The notes under the pieces are model-generated. The model saw nothing but the letters and a program-made list of their open reading frames with translations. It did not search any database and had not been told where the DNA came from. A stretch of DNA of 64,000 bases, from assembly GCA_922989275.2 (NCBI GenBank), contig OV277857.1, positions 8,990,001 to 9,054,000 of the forward strand, given 5' to 3'. Shown one piece after another: positions 50,771 through 61,741 of the stretch (within the stretch, counting starts at the first letter, position 1; each line of letters opens with the position of its first letter). The position numbers and the translations under genes were made by a program. Source of the stretch: Gari tellinella (taxonomy: Eukaryota > Mollusca > Bivalvia > Cardiida > Psammobiidae).

Positions 50771-52530
50771 TACATGTTCAAATATTTCAGTTCAGAAAGT
50801 AGGAAGTATCCATACTCAAACACTGAATTTGGAATAGGTAACTGGTAAGATATAGGATATATGCTCAGAACAAGCTTTTTGTAAAATGAAGGTCAAAGGT
50901 CAAGGTCACAGTGACCTGAAAATGGTATGCAACACTCCGCCATCCAAAGATGAACTCACACACCTAATTTGTTATCGGTAGCTGATGTGACAAAGGAAAT
51001 ATACTCTGGACAAAAAGAAGACCCACCAATAAACACATCTACAATCATTATTCAATGTGGGCAGCGAGTTAACATAACCATTCATTAGATAAAATATCAT
51101 AACAAGAGCACCGCAGTGCGGCAAAACACGCCCGTCATGGCCGGCGGGTGTCAAAGTCGTCCGGACTCAGGCCGACTGGAAAAAGTCGCCTGGAGTCTAC
51201 TGTCTAGACCCGACTATCGATCTCAAAAAGACTATCGCAGGAAGGGGCAATGTCAACACTAAATTCACTCCCTGTCACATTATGATTATTAACGCTGACT
51301 CGAGTCGGCGAGTTCCTGGTGAAAATATGTTTTCCAGAGATTTCGAGCACTTTTTTGTCACAAATGAATTGAAATGATCCTGATTTGCGTCTCTTCATAT
51401 CCCCAGGAATTTTAAGAGTTTTTTTTAACGATAGATAACGATAGTTGAGTAAATATTATATTCGCGAAATCTGATGATCTAGACGCTGTTGTGATCGTAA
51501 ATAATTACACCCGCGATAGGAAAATACAGAAAAGAGCGGAAAGGACATGCGCGTTTGGGATGCGCAGTAACAACTCCCGGATACGTCTTTGAGTCCATAT
51601 TAGGTCACTGACTCACAGTCGAGGTCAAATCAATGTTGGGTGATATGGGTAAATTAAAATATTTTAAGTCCAAATTAGGCCATGTTCAAAATCAAGGTTG
51701 GGTCCAAAGAAACAACTGTATGCTAATAAGTAGTGCTGATGATATATGAAACGGTAAAATCTGGTTTGCCAAGAAAAATTAATTTTTAAATATTCTTGGT
51801 ATCATTAGGTCTAATTGGAGGTAAAATCAAGTTTGGGTGAAATTGGTGGATAATTAAAATACACCTGTACTATTATCCCATTAAAAAAGGATCCATTATT
51901 TTTCGGGAATGGAGGGTTAGGAACAATATAGGTCTCCATTCAGTTTCCCTGCACAAGTGTGTAGTAGTTACACATTTGTGTTGGAAAAGTAATGGAGACT
52001 TATTGCCCAGCAACTCTCCATTCCTGAAAACAAGGAGACCGTGTTTAGCGACCAATGACCGAGTGATCGTTTCAGAGAGGTTGTACTGACCTCAAGAGCT
52101 TCTTGAGGTGAGTACACATACCAAATATAAAGTCTCTATCCCATGTTGTTCAAAAGTTATGGCCAAGGTTAAAGCAGTGTACAGAAAAAAACAGACAGAC
52201 CAAAAACAATATGCCCAAACTGAGTCGTGCGTGGGCATAAAAACTTAACCAAAGCAGACGCTGACGCACAGGACAGGGTGGCGACAATAGCTGGACTTTT
52301 CGAAAAAGTAGAGCTAAAAATGTGTATTTATTGGGTAGCGAGGTGATCATCATGTGCAACACTGCTCATCAAAGGTTAAGACTATGACAACTTTATTTGC
52401 TGTTAGGTCACTAATTCTCCTTTCTTTCTTTTTGTGGTCAGGTCTTAAAATTATTATTAATTCAAGACACCATTGCCCATCACTGATCAGACCTACTGTA
52501 GGCTACATTACCTCAACCCCTGACACCAAC
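50771..52530. other. No gene supported; repeat fragments
   Basis: AAGGTCAAAGGTCAAGGTCA near 50888; a fragment starting AACAAGAGCACCGCAGTGCG at 51101; a CpG-richer patch 51100-51600; a repeat related to 2533-2745 at 52089-52235. A 64-codon minus-strand frame at 51204-51398 has no B56 resemblance. Confidence 0.35.
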
Positions 52531-53031
52531 TTAACCCATAACCCCATAATTATGCCTTTTTACGCCATTAATTTATTCCTACACTGAAGAAAATTGTTAA
52601 ATTTTATACAGCCATAAATATGTATCATAAGAAATATATATTCTTCCATCTAGCAGATTGCAGCTTAACCCTTTTAACCCTAGCCCGGCTTATAGGTGTC
52701 CTTTTCAAACAGTGTACATGTGAATAGTACCCTTGTCCTGTGCAAACAGTGAAGACCCAGATCAGTGGGCTCCGAAAGGAGCCCTCTGATCAGGGTCTTC
52801 ACTGTTTGTCGTAATGCCAAACATTGACAAAAACAACCCTTAAAAGTCAGAAATGGACTAGACTAAAATGGAAACTGGAATTTTCCATTTAAAGTTTCAG
52901 GGAGGAAAGAGTTAAAGGAGGCTGAAAGTAAAGCAGAATGTGCCTTATGGCACATTCTGCTTTACTTTCAACCTACTTTAAGTGACCACCTATCCTCAAT
53001 ACTAGAAACAGGCTATGGGGCAATGGGTTAA
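52531..53031 (+). mobile_element. A element hosting a B element
   Basis: TTAACCCATAACCCCATA...GGGGCAATGGGTTAA; split at the stem-base TTAA. Confidence 0.85.
52665..52915. mobile_element. B element at A stem base
   Basis: CAGC-TTAA-[B]-TTAA-AGGAGG; removal leaves GCAGCTTAAAGGAGGCTG, the normal A stem base. Confidence 0.88.
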
Positions 53032-53536
53032 GAAATACATACATGTATATAACGAGCACTTTTTTCACATTTCTATCAATTGAAATTATTATTAATATAA
53101 TTAAGATTGATAATATACCAGATTTACAGCTCTTTTAGCTCTATTATTATACCAGATTTAAAGCCCTTATGATGAAACAACAACTTATTTCAGCAAGATT
53201 TGATGAAGGTTCTGATCACAGAGAAATAATGATTCAACAGTCAACTAACTGGCAACAGCAAAAAGAGTCCATCAAAGAATTGTTTTACAAAATAACTGCT
53301 CCTAGCACCACTGAGATTTCATATTTCTGCAGGTCATCAATAATGACCACAAACTTGTAACAGTCTTGTGACCTACATACATGCAATAATCAATACCACT
53401 TTAGCCTCACAGAAGTAGATGCATAGAACTGTAGCACCAATGATAGGCTTAGAAGTTAGATCTACCACCAACAAAATCATAACAACTTACAAGGAAGGAA
53501 CTTTCAAAAAGTGAACTAACGGTTGTAAATACTCAG

Positions 53537-53729
53537 CAGGGCTCCAGATAAGAGGTAGTAATTTCAATGAATCAAACATTTTTTCACTCATTTCAGCACC
53601 AAATCCTATGGTGTTACTACTCATTACAATCGTCTCTTAGAGACAATTCTAATGAGTCGTGACACCATAGGGTTTAATTCAGAAATTAAGATTTTAGTTT
53701 TTGAAAAACTACTCTTATCTGGTGCTCTG
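53537..53729. mobile_element. C element
   Basis: CAGGGCTCCAGATAAG...CTTATCTGGTGCTCTG; stem ATGGTGTTACTACTCATTAC-type. Confidence 0.75.
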
Positions 53730-53823
53730 AATTACAGAATTAATCTGATCAGCAGTTGGTCTACTTTCACATTAAGTTTTACATACTACCGTTTATACTA
53801 CATTGTATATGGTTGGACCAAAT

Positions 53824-54274
53824 TTATCCATTAACCTATAGCCTGTTTCTAGTAGCAGTATTGAAGATAGGTGACCACTAAAAGGTATGCCTGCTTTAAC
53901 TCTTTCCTCCCTGAAACTTTAAATGGACAATTCCAGTTTCCATTTAAGTCTAGTCCATTTCTGACTTTTAAGGGTTGTTTTTGTCAATGTTTGGCATTAT
54001 GACAAACAGTGAAGACCCTGATCAGAGGGCTCCTTTCAGAGCCCTCTGATCTGGGTCTTCACTGTTTGCACAGGACATGTGTACTATTCACATGTACACT
54101 GTTTGAAAAGCACACCTATATGCGGGACTAGGGCACAAAGAGTTAAGCTACAATCTACAAGGATGAAGAAACTATTTCTTATGGTACATAATTATAATCA
54201 TGACTGTTTACAGTGGAACTATTTTCTTAAGTGGTGGGCATAAAAGGGGGGGTATATATGGGGTAAGGGGTTAC
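53824..54274 (-). mobile_element. A element hosting a B element
   Basis: TTATCCATTAACCTATA left, GGGGTAAGGGGTTAC right; most of its own stem is deleted. Confidence 0.75.
53896..54146. mobile_element. B element at A stem base
   Basis: CCTGC-TTTAA-[B]-TTAA-GCTACAATC; removal restores CCTGCTTTAAGCTAC. Confidence 0.87.
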
Positions 54275-54429
54275 ACAACTGTTTCTACAACTGCTGCATT
54301 GGTCTGATAATTTCTCTCTTTCATGCATTCACTAAAATGTCTCTATTCATATTGTACCTTAATTTATGCCCCAACACCCCATTACCGGTAGTCGGTTGCT
54401 TATTGCTTTTGGTCTGCCTGTCCACAGCT

Positions 54430-54671
54430 TTAACCCTTTCCCTAATAGAAGCGCCTTTTAGCACATTATATTAATTTCTACACTAAAGAAAATAGTTCTA
54501 ATTTTTTAAGGTCATGAATACGTATGATTATCATTCAGAATATTTTCTTTATTCTAGTAAGTGGAAGCTTAAAACAGGCTGAACGTAAAGCAGATTCTGC
54601 TTTACTTTCGATCTGCTTTAAGTGATCATATGTCTTCAAAATTAGAAACAGGCTATGGGGTAAAAGGTTAA
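54430..54671 (+). mobile_element. A element
   Basis: TTAACCCTTTCCCTAATAG...GGGGTAAAAGGTTAA; stem tip lost. Confidence 0.78.
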
Positions 54672-54736
54672 CATTGGCTATAACTTCATGTAGACTTCAT
54701 GATATTATTTGGTGTGTGTTAAAGTGTACTAAACTA

Positions 54737-55068
54737 AACAAGAGGCTCATGGCCCATATATTGCTCTCCTGAAATTTTTCAGATCCTGTGACCTACATAT
54801 GCAACTAAAAAGATCCATTTCTTAAATATTGGTTAATGACATCTTGAAGTGTTATCATACTAAATCAAGCTCTGGTCATATTACTTTTAGAGAAGATGTT
54901 TGAAAATTTCACAATATATCTCTATGGAAAACGGTGACCTAGATATGCTGCAATGCAACTGACCATTTCAACAACATTGATATAGGACATCTAGAAGTGT
55001 CACCATGCCAAATATCAAAGCTCTGGTTTTCGGTTTCAGAGGAGAAGACGTTTGAAAATTCACTAGAG
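54737..55068 (+). mobile_element. L element, 3' truncated
   Basis: AACAAGAGGCTCATGGCCCA start; body GGACATCTAGAAGTGTCACC and GAAGACGTTTGAAAATTTCA as in the copies at 7087 and 34011. Confidence 0.55.
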
Positions 55069-55279
55069 CATGTATAAATACTTAATGCAAGTTGCCAACT
55101 TTCTATTTAACTTAAAAATTTATTTTAACCCAATTACATTTGTACATAGACATCCATTATTTTTTTCGTACCTTGAAAGTAAGTCTCCTTTTTCAATTTG
55201 GCCAAAAATCACGCTTGAATGTCCAAAATTGAAAGGCTTAGGCCCCTTCCTGGTTTTTGAAAGAAAGGCCCTAGGAGCT

Positions 55280-55440
55280 CTATATTTCAAATTCAAACAT
55301 CTTTAAACCCTATGATGTGACAGTGACCACAATATTCTCATTTGGTAGTGGATTCTTGAAAAGACCATTCAAATGAGTATTTCTCATTATTGGGTTTATG
55401 GAAACATAAATGAGAAATACCTTAAATGGGACAAAGCTTT
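55280..55440. repeat. Decayed C-like element
   Basis: AAACCCTATGATGTGACAGT and inverted ATTCTCATTTGG / CAAATGAGTAT words. Confidence 0.35.
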
Positions 55441-55515
55441 TAAATTTTAACTTTTGGAGAGGACACACACAGGCTTTGTCTGTTGTCCAATTCTTTTCTT
55501 TGAATGAAATATTGG

Positions 55516-55755
55516 TTAACCCATTATCCTTTAATTCATTGATTCTTCCACTGAATTAAATAATTCCAATTTATTCTGTCAAAAATATGCAGCATAAGAA
55601 ATAGTTGCTAAACCCTAGTAGATAGTAGCAGTAGCTTAAAGCAGACTATAAGTAAAGCATAATGCGCCTTTAGGCACATTCTGCTTTATTTTCAGTCTGC
55701 TTTAAGGAACCATCTGTCTTCAATACTTAAAACAAGCTATGGGATAATTGTTTAA
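55516..55755 (+). mobile_element. A element
   Basis: TTAACCCATTATCC...GGGATAATTGTTTAA; tip GCGCCTTTAGGCAC with one mismatched pair. Confidence 0.75.
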
Positions 55756-55765
55756 CATTAAAAAT

Positions 55766-56862
55766 AAACAAGAATATCGTTCCCAACGATGGATGCTCCC
55801 CATAAGGAAAAACCCCAAGGTACATGTATAGCATGTTTAGTAGGTGAACACGGTATCAAGTTTCATCAACTTATGATGTAACGTTCAGGAGATATGCTTC
55901 AGACAAAAATGATTTTTTTATGAAAAAAGGTCGACAATATAATATTTGGAGGTGACAGAGTTATAATTCTTGTGTACTACATTCTTTTTGTCATACTCTA
56001 TCTCATAATCAAGTTTCATCAAGTAACAGTGCTTCAGAAAATTTGATTTTTTATAAGAAAAAGGGAGATAATTCAATATTGGGAGATGGAAGAGTTATGG
56101 TTCTTGAGTACAGCACTCCCTCTTTCATCTTGTATCACTGTATCAAGTTTCATCAACTTACAATGCAATGCTCAGGAGATATGCTCGGGACAAAATTTGA
56201 TTTTTTTTAAATAGAAAAAGGGACATAATTCATTATTGGGAGATAACAGAGTTACCCTTCTTGTGTAATGCACTTCCTTCAGTCATCCTTTATCACTGTA
56301 ATAAGTTTCATCAACTTACGGTGTATCAGTCCAGAGATATGCTCCGGACAAAATTGATCTATTTTATGAGAAAAAGGGAGATAATTCAATATTGGGAGAT
56401 GGCAGAGTTGCAATTCTTGTGTACTGCACTTCCTTCTGTCATCCTCTATCACTGTAACAAGTTTCATCAACTTACGGTTTTCGGTCAAGAGATTTGCTCC
56501 GGACAAAATTGATTTATTTTATGAGAAAAAGGGAGATAATTCAAAATTGGGAGATGAGAGAGTTACGGTTCTTGTGTACTGCACTTCCTAATGTCATCCT
56601 CTATCAGTGTAACAAGTTTTATCAACTTAGGAGGTATCAGTCCAGAGATATGCTCTGGACAAGATTCAGACAAAATTGATTTTTTTATGAGAAAAGGGGA
56701 GATAATTCAAAAGTGGCAAATGACAGAGTTACGGTTCTTGTGTACTGCACCTCCTTCTGTCATTCTATCACTGATTCAAGTTTCATCAACCTATGGTGAA
56801 CCCTTCAAGAGATAGGCTCCGGACAAAAAAGCGTGACGGACGGACGGACGGACGGACGGACG
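55766..56862 (+). mobile_element. AACAAGA-start repeat with 156-bp internal tandem array
   Basis: Starts AACAAGAATATCGTTCCCAA. Seven units marked by TTTCATCAACTTA-like words at 55861, 56014, 56148, 56306, 56462, 56618 and 56781 (spacing 153, 134, 158, 156, 156, 163). Ends in a GACG run at about 56837-56861. Confidence 0.7.
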
Positions 56863-57112
56863 TTCTAACAGGAGGATACTAATAATGTGGCTATTTTCTA
56901 TTGTTTTCTTTTGGGTGGCTAGCAGCACAAGCGACAATTTATTTTTGCTCTAACTTGGAAAAAAATGATCTGGAGGCTACCCTTACCCCTAACCCTATGT
57001 CCTACAACTGGCCAGGTTAATGTCACAAGAAATGGCCAGGTTAATGGCACAAGAGACGGCCAGGTTAATGTTTTTCAATTATGGGGCTAAGAATTTTAGT
57101 CACATAAGTACC

Positions 57113-57185
57113 CTCCCGTAAGCACTGACAGACGGACGGACGGTAACACGCCGTGTATCCGTCCGTCTGTGCTTACGGACGGACA
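57113..57185. repeat. Palindrome with GACGG motif
   Basis: CCGTAAGCACTGACAGACGG and its inverse close a stem around TAACACGCCGTGTA. Confidence 0.65.
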
Positions 57186-57884
57186 AAGCGGCGACTATAT
57201 GCTCCCCCCTAAATGGGAGCATAACAAAGCATTGTTGCAAATGTTCAGTTTTTTCACACTTATAGGAAGCCCTGGCCACAGATTCCAAAAGGTATAATGT
57301 CTAAGTTAACCCAACTGTAATTCTATGAAAAACTGAAGCATTTATCAAAATCCTGACAATGTGTACACTTGTCAAAGATGTGAAAATATCCCACTGGCAC
57401 CAGAGTCATGGACTTATAATATGTGTGTATTTACATTTAGATGCATTTTTATTTCTTATACATACAGAGAAGAATATATATACACACAGAGACATAATAA
57501 GTCTATGAATGTGGTGTCAGTGGTTAGAACTGTATCTACCGGTAAGTAATGTATACTATATATGAAGGCGGAAATCTTGATGTGTACGCTCTATAGTCTC
57601 TATCTACTAGATTCTGGATGTAGAACCTTTTTTCCGTTCTGTTAGCAACGTCTTTTGTATGGGAATGGAAATAAAAATTAAAATAAAAATGTGAGTTGAC
57701 TCTAGATATGCCTCTACCTACCGGTCTGCTATTTTTTACTATAAGATCTATTAGATATAGATTCTTTATCTATAAGATGTTCCCCCAAACGTTAGCAATG
57801 TCTATCGTATGGGATTGGAATAACAAAAAAAAATAACAAAAAATTTAATTTTTTTTTTATAGATCTATCACGATGAGCTTCTAC

Positions 57885-58135
57885 CGGTCTGCTTATCTAT
57901 TATTATAAGACCATGGTATGTAACCAATTCTACACCGTGTCACTTCAACCACAAGAATAACTATCTAAAACGCATTCAATCCAAACCAAATCTTTTGCAA
58001 TCCATAGATAAGATATTTTTCTATCCAAAATACACTTCTTCGACGGTTGATTTGAATACGCAACTACAAAAATCAAGATTGAAGCCGGTATTTTACCAAA
58101 CAGGGATTTCCTCCACCCCCTAGCTTCCGGTTTAG
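57885..58135 (+). repeat. Left inner arm of the foldback element
   Basis: About 250 bp, near-perfect inverted match to 58697-58955. Ends near CCCCTAGCTTCCGG. Confidence 0.8.
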
Positions 58136-58380
58136 ACGAAATGAAAGTAAAGTTTGCGACGAGCGATTTGATTTGCTGATTGAAAAAAGAATGTATATAC
58201 CGGAAAGATGTGTAAATATATATCGTTCTCATGATTTTTGGTTGAAAATGTTAATCATGCAGTTATTAAAGTCTTGCATTAATATAAGTTCAGCACAAGT
58301 GTGCACAATGTGACGCTGTAATCAGTAGTTTATTCAGTTTGACAGAAGCGCGGGAAGACGCTCGCGCGTATGACGTCAAG

Positions 58381-58625
58381 TACAGAAAACGTTATTCTTT
58401 CCAAATAAACGCGTTTATACTAATACTATTATTTCATTTGCAAACCATTTGGAGGCTGATCAGACACCAGGTAACCAGGCGTCTGACTAGGCTCCAAATT
58501 GTTTGCCATTGAGATTAAAATTAATACTAAAAAATAGTAAAAAGCTGTCATTCAATACATTTTAGTGACATGCGTTTGCGTTTTGTTTGCGTTTAAGCGG
58601 GAAAAAATAACGTATTGTCTACTGT
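58381..58625 (-). mobile_element. E element nested in foldback transposon
   Basis: Starts TACAGAAAACGTTATTCTTT and ends GTCTACTGTA with TA at both ends. Type 2 stem (CAGACACCAGGTAACCAGGCGTCTG core). Confidence 0.75.
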
Positions 58626-58696
58626 ACGGGAATACTCTCGCGTGAATTATTCAGCCAATGAAATTTGCGCTTACAAACGCTTTAACTTGACCCGAG

Positions 58697-58955
58697 GTCA
58701 ACCGGAAGCTAGGGGGTGGAGGAAATCCCTGTTTGGTAAAATACCGGCTTCAATCTTGATTTTTGTAGTTGCGTATTCAAATAAACCATCGAAGAAATGT
58801 ATTTTGGATAGAAAAATATCTTATCTATGGACTGCAAAATATTTGGTTTCAATTGAATGCATTTTAGTAGGTAATTCGTGTGGTTGAAGTGACACGGTGT
58901 AGAATTGGTTACACACCATGGTCTTATAATAATAGATAGCAGACAGGTAGATGCC
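58697..58955 (-). repeat. Right inner arm of the foldback element
   Basis: Inverted partner of 57885-58135. The two arms are separated by about 560 bp that include an E insertion. Confidence 0.8.
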
Positions 58956-59299
58956 AATAGTCAACCCATATAGATTTTGTTTGTTTTTTTATTTTATTTT
59001 TTTTAATTTTTTTTAAAATTTCAATGCAATAACATAGACATTGCTATTCGGTGGGGAAAAATCTTTTAGATATAGATCACTGGCACCAGAGTCATGGACT
59101 TTTTATGTGTATGTGCACTACCGATATATATTATAAGTCCACGACTCTGGTGCCAGTGAAATATCCTGATAAATTGTAAGGTTGTAGCTTCAATAAAATT
59201 GTAAGACAACATAATTATTTTCACGCCATGCAGCAACAAATGAAAACAATTTCTTTATTCAAATTAATAAATAAGATAACAATATGTATTCATTTGAAT

Positions 59300-59362
59300 T
59301 TGTTATGACTTTACGTCATAACGGTCACTTTAACAGTATTTCAGTCATATCGCAACATCTTT
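59300..59362 (-). repeat. SINE tail fragment
   Basis: AACAGTATTTCAGTCATATC as in 20594-20775. Confidence 0.4.
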
Positions 59363-59455
59363 GTTATTACTACTCTTCCTGCACTTGAATTCATCCCTAG
59401 ATCAGTGAGAATGATTTTGTGTGAAATGTTAATGCAGATTGACCATTGACAAATT

Positions 59456-61741
59456 CAGTGTTCTGCCAAGTTTGCTAAAATGTGGGGTCAATTGTCTCAC
59501 CAGTCCTCAAAAGTCGGAGACATGATTAGTTAATTCCGATCACGCGGCTTGCACATGATGTCTTTTCCTGCGAATCTCCTTGTATAGCGCTAAATCATGA
59601 CTACTGCGTCATCAAGAAAGAAAATAGCGCTCGCAAATTTTGAGTTGTTCGTCTTTATAAAGCGACAAAATTCAGGATGTGAGGAATAGGACACTTAAAA
59701 GTACCGAGGTGAATAAGTACTAACGAGACGCCATAGATCCTTCAACTTGGTAATCAACATAAATAAGATCAAACGGAACTTCCTGAAAAGTTGGCTGCAT
59801 GACTATTCGTGGTTTGAATATAACAAGACAGGATAACCTGTAGTGGTGTAACGATTCATCGATACATCGATGCATTGCGATGTGCTTACCCCACGATGTC
59901 TGCATCGGCTTGTAAATGAAGTCTCTGATATATCACGATGCAATACATTCTTCATCCCTGCGATAAATCGATACGGTTGTTAAATATTGTGCATCGCGTT
60001 TTACTTTTCGTTGAATCAAACAAACAAAACTCCAAAGCTATCACAAACTAATTCCTAAAGTTTGAAAACAAAGATAAGTTTATTACTGTCTTTTCTTACA
60101 AGAAACGTTTTTATTGTCTGCTTAGCTGTCAATCATGTAATAAACAAATGTGGAAACGGACGTGACCTTATTTTAAGATTAGGGCTAAAAAACGGACAAA
60201 GACATAATGGTTTCAAAACAATACGGACCTAACTACAGACGATTTCGCTCGTGTTGAAGCATCAGATAATTAAAATAACCTCTTCTTCATTATTTCACAG
60301 TGGTTCTGACTGTTACAGGGAATTTCGCGAGCTTTAATCAGGTTTAGACAGAAAAAAATTAAATTGCTTTGCATCGTTTATACGCCGCAAAAACAAATCC
60401 GAATCGTTATTCGTCAGCTTATTTAGTGGATACATTCTTCTATCCGCTGTTACCCGATTATTACAGTGAGTGAAATGACGAATGGTCATTGATGCTGATA
60501 ACCAGCGGGGCACCTGCCGATCAAGTATCTATTTAGTAAATAAACATCAGAAGTCGCGGAATATCTCAATTTCTTTGAATTTATAGCTGTTTTTGTGAAT
60601 AGTCAGATCTAAAGGCAGATTTAGGCTTCCAATATAATAATATCCTGAATCTGTGTTTGTCCGCGGACAATTGAAATGCAATAATCAATTCGTCCAGGTC
60701 TCCAAATGTACGGGACGGACAAGTCGGACATGGGATGTCCGCAACCCTGAGTTAAAGGGATTGGTTTGGTTGTGAATGTAGTTCATTGTACCATTAAAAT
60801 TCACATAATAAACTTTTTTTTGTAAAAGTAGAAGGTCAGATTTGAAATTGCCTTTCATGGGTTGATATGTTTGACTTGAATGGCCCTTAATTGTTAACTT
60901 GTTGATAAAAACAATTTAGAACTGTTCCAACCACAAGTGTGTAAATTCTGGAGACATTATTTCTAACTTAGTTATGTGTTGCAATTTGAAAGGAGTAGCA
61001 TATGCTATGTACAACAACTCTATCAAAAGTTCTATTTTTAATATTCAAATAATTCAATTGATTATTAAGTATTAGGTGCAAATATTTATGGTCCAGTTAT
61101 GCTATGGACACTTTATTACAAACTGCCTCATTAGAGTCAAAACTGTTTGACTGGTACAAGAATGTAAACAAAGGCAAAATGAAAATATATATCTATATGT
61201 ACTATTTGAAGTGAAACCCCCCCCTTCAAACAACTTACGTTTACATTACATATAATTGTTAAACTACACATATGTGATTAAAACAATTAGGGTGGTTGCC
61301 AACTAACAACTGTTGTGTTTATATTTAAACCCCAGTATCGTGATACGTATTGTATCACGTCTTAAATATTGCAATACATATTGCCTTTTATTCTCACAGG
61401 CAATATATATCGTGATATGTATCGTTGTGAAAATGAAATATCGGGATACGTATCGTGAAGGGAAAACTTGCCAATGCACAGCCCTAATAACCTGTAAAAT
61501 TTGCCACACACAACTTAAAATCCCAATGCCGACAGTTCAGATCATAAACAAAGGGTTGAGGCCGAATTAATGCAGGGTCTGCTGAAGGATTTTCACCGAT
61601 CAAGAGACACAGGTACCAATTCTTTTTTAGAGTAGGTTAGTGTTAAAAATCATTTGTCTCGTCAATTTCAAAAATGTCTCCTACTTTTGAGGGCTTGTGA
61701 GACAATTGACCCCACATTTTATCAACCTTGGCAGAACACTG
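59456..61741. mobile_element. Older inverted-repeat element hosting the hAT-like insertion
   Basis: CAGTGTTCTGCCAAG...GTGGGGTCAATTGTCTCAC at the left is matched in inverted orientation at the right end over about 70 bp (59456-59525 versus about 61672-61741). Removing the hAT-like insert leaves about 640 bp. No clear flanking duplication was found. Confidence 0.6.
59841..61486. mobile_element. 1.65-kb hAT-like element, non-autonomous, perfect 8-bp TSD
   Basis: Ends are TAGTGGTGTAACGATTC and, inverted, TAGGGCTGTGCATTGG, flanked by the identical octamer ATAACCTG (59833-59840 and 61487-61494). Both subterminal regions are rich in ATCGAT/GTATCG/CGATATA words, as expected for hAT transposase-binding repeats. 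There is no transposase frame. Near 60640-60755 a GTCCGCGGACAA...TGTCCGCAACCCTGAG stretch may be another nested fragment. Confidence 0.78.

Larger units (their letters stand above)
57392..59158. mobile_element. 1.77-kb foldback DNA transposon, 8-bp TSD
   Basis: Terminal inverted repeats CACTGGCACCAGAGTC, about 30 bp in all and continuing to TTATAATAT, flanked by a perfect 8-bp duplication AAATATCC (57384-57391 and 59159-59166). Inside are two long inverted arms (about 57885-58135 and 58697-58955), and between them an E element. The right end is an extra hairpin (59078-59158) in which the terminus is repeated in inverted orientation. Apparent matching open frames in the two arms simply reflect the inverted duplication. 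Confidence 0.8.

Noticed and set aside
51204..51398. First PPP2R5 exon in the CpG-richer patch
   Set aside because: The translation has no resemblance to B56 N-termini and no suitable donor with the needed phase.
1..56000. CRISPR-like array of palindromic repeats
   Set aside because: Spacing is irregular, repeats are bounded by transposon-type duplications, and the DNA is clearly eukaryotic.
57945..58887. Two matching frames (EARGWRKSLFGKIPASIL) as a small protein family
   Set aside because: They are the two arms of one inverted repeat, so sharing a frame is automatic.
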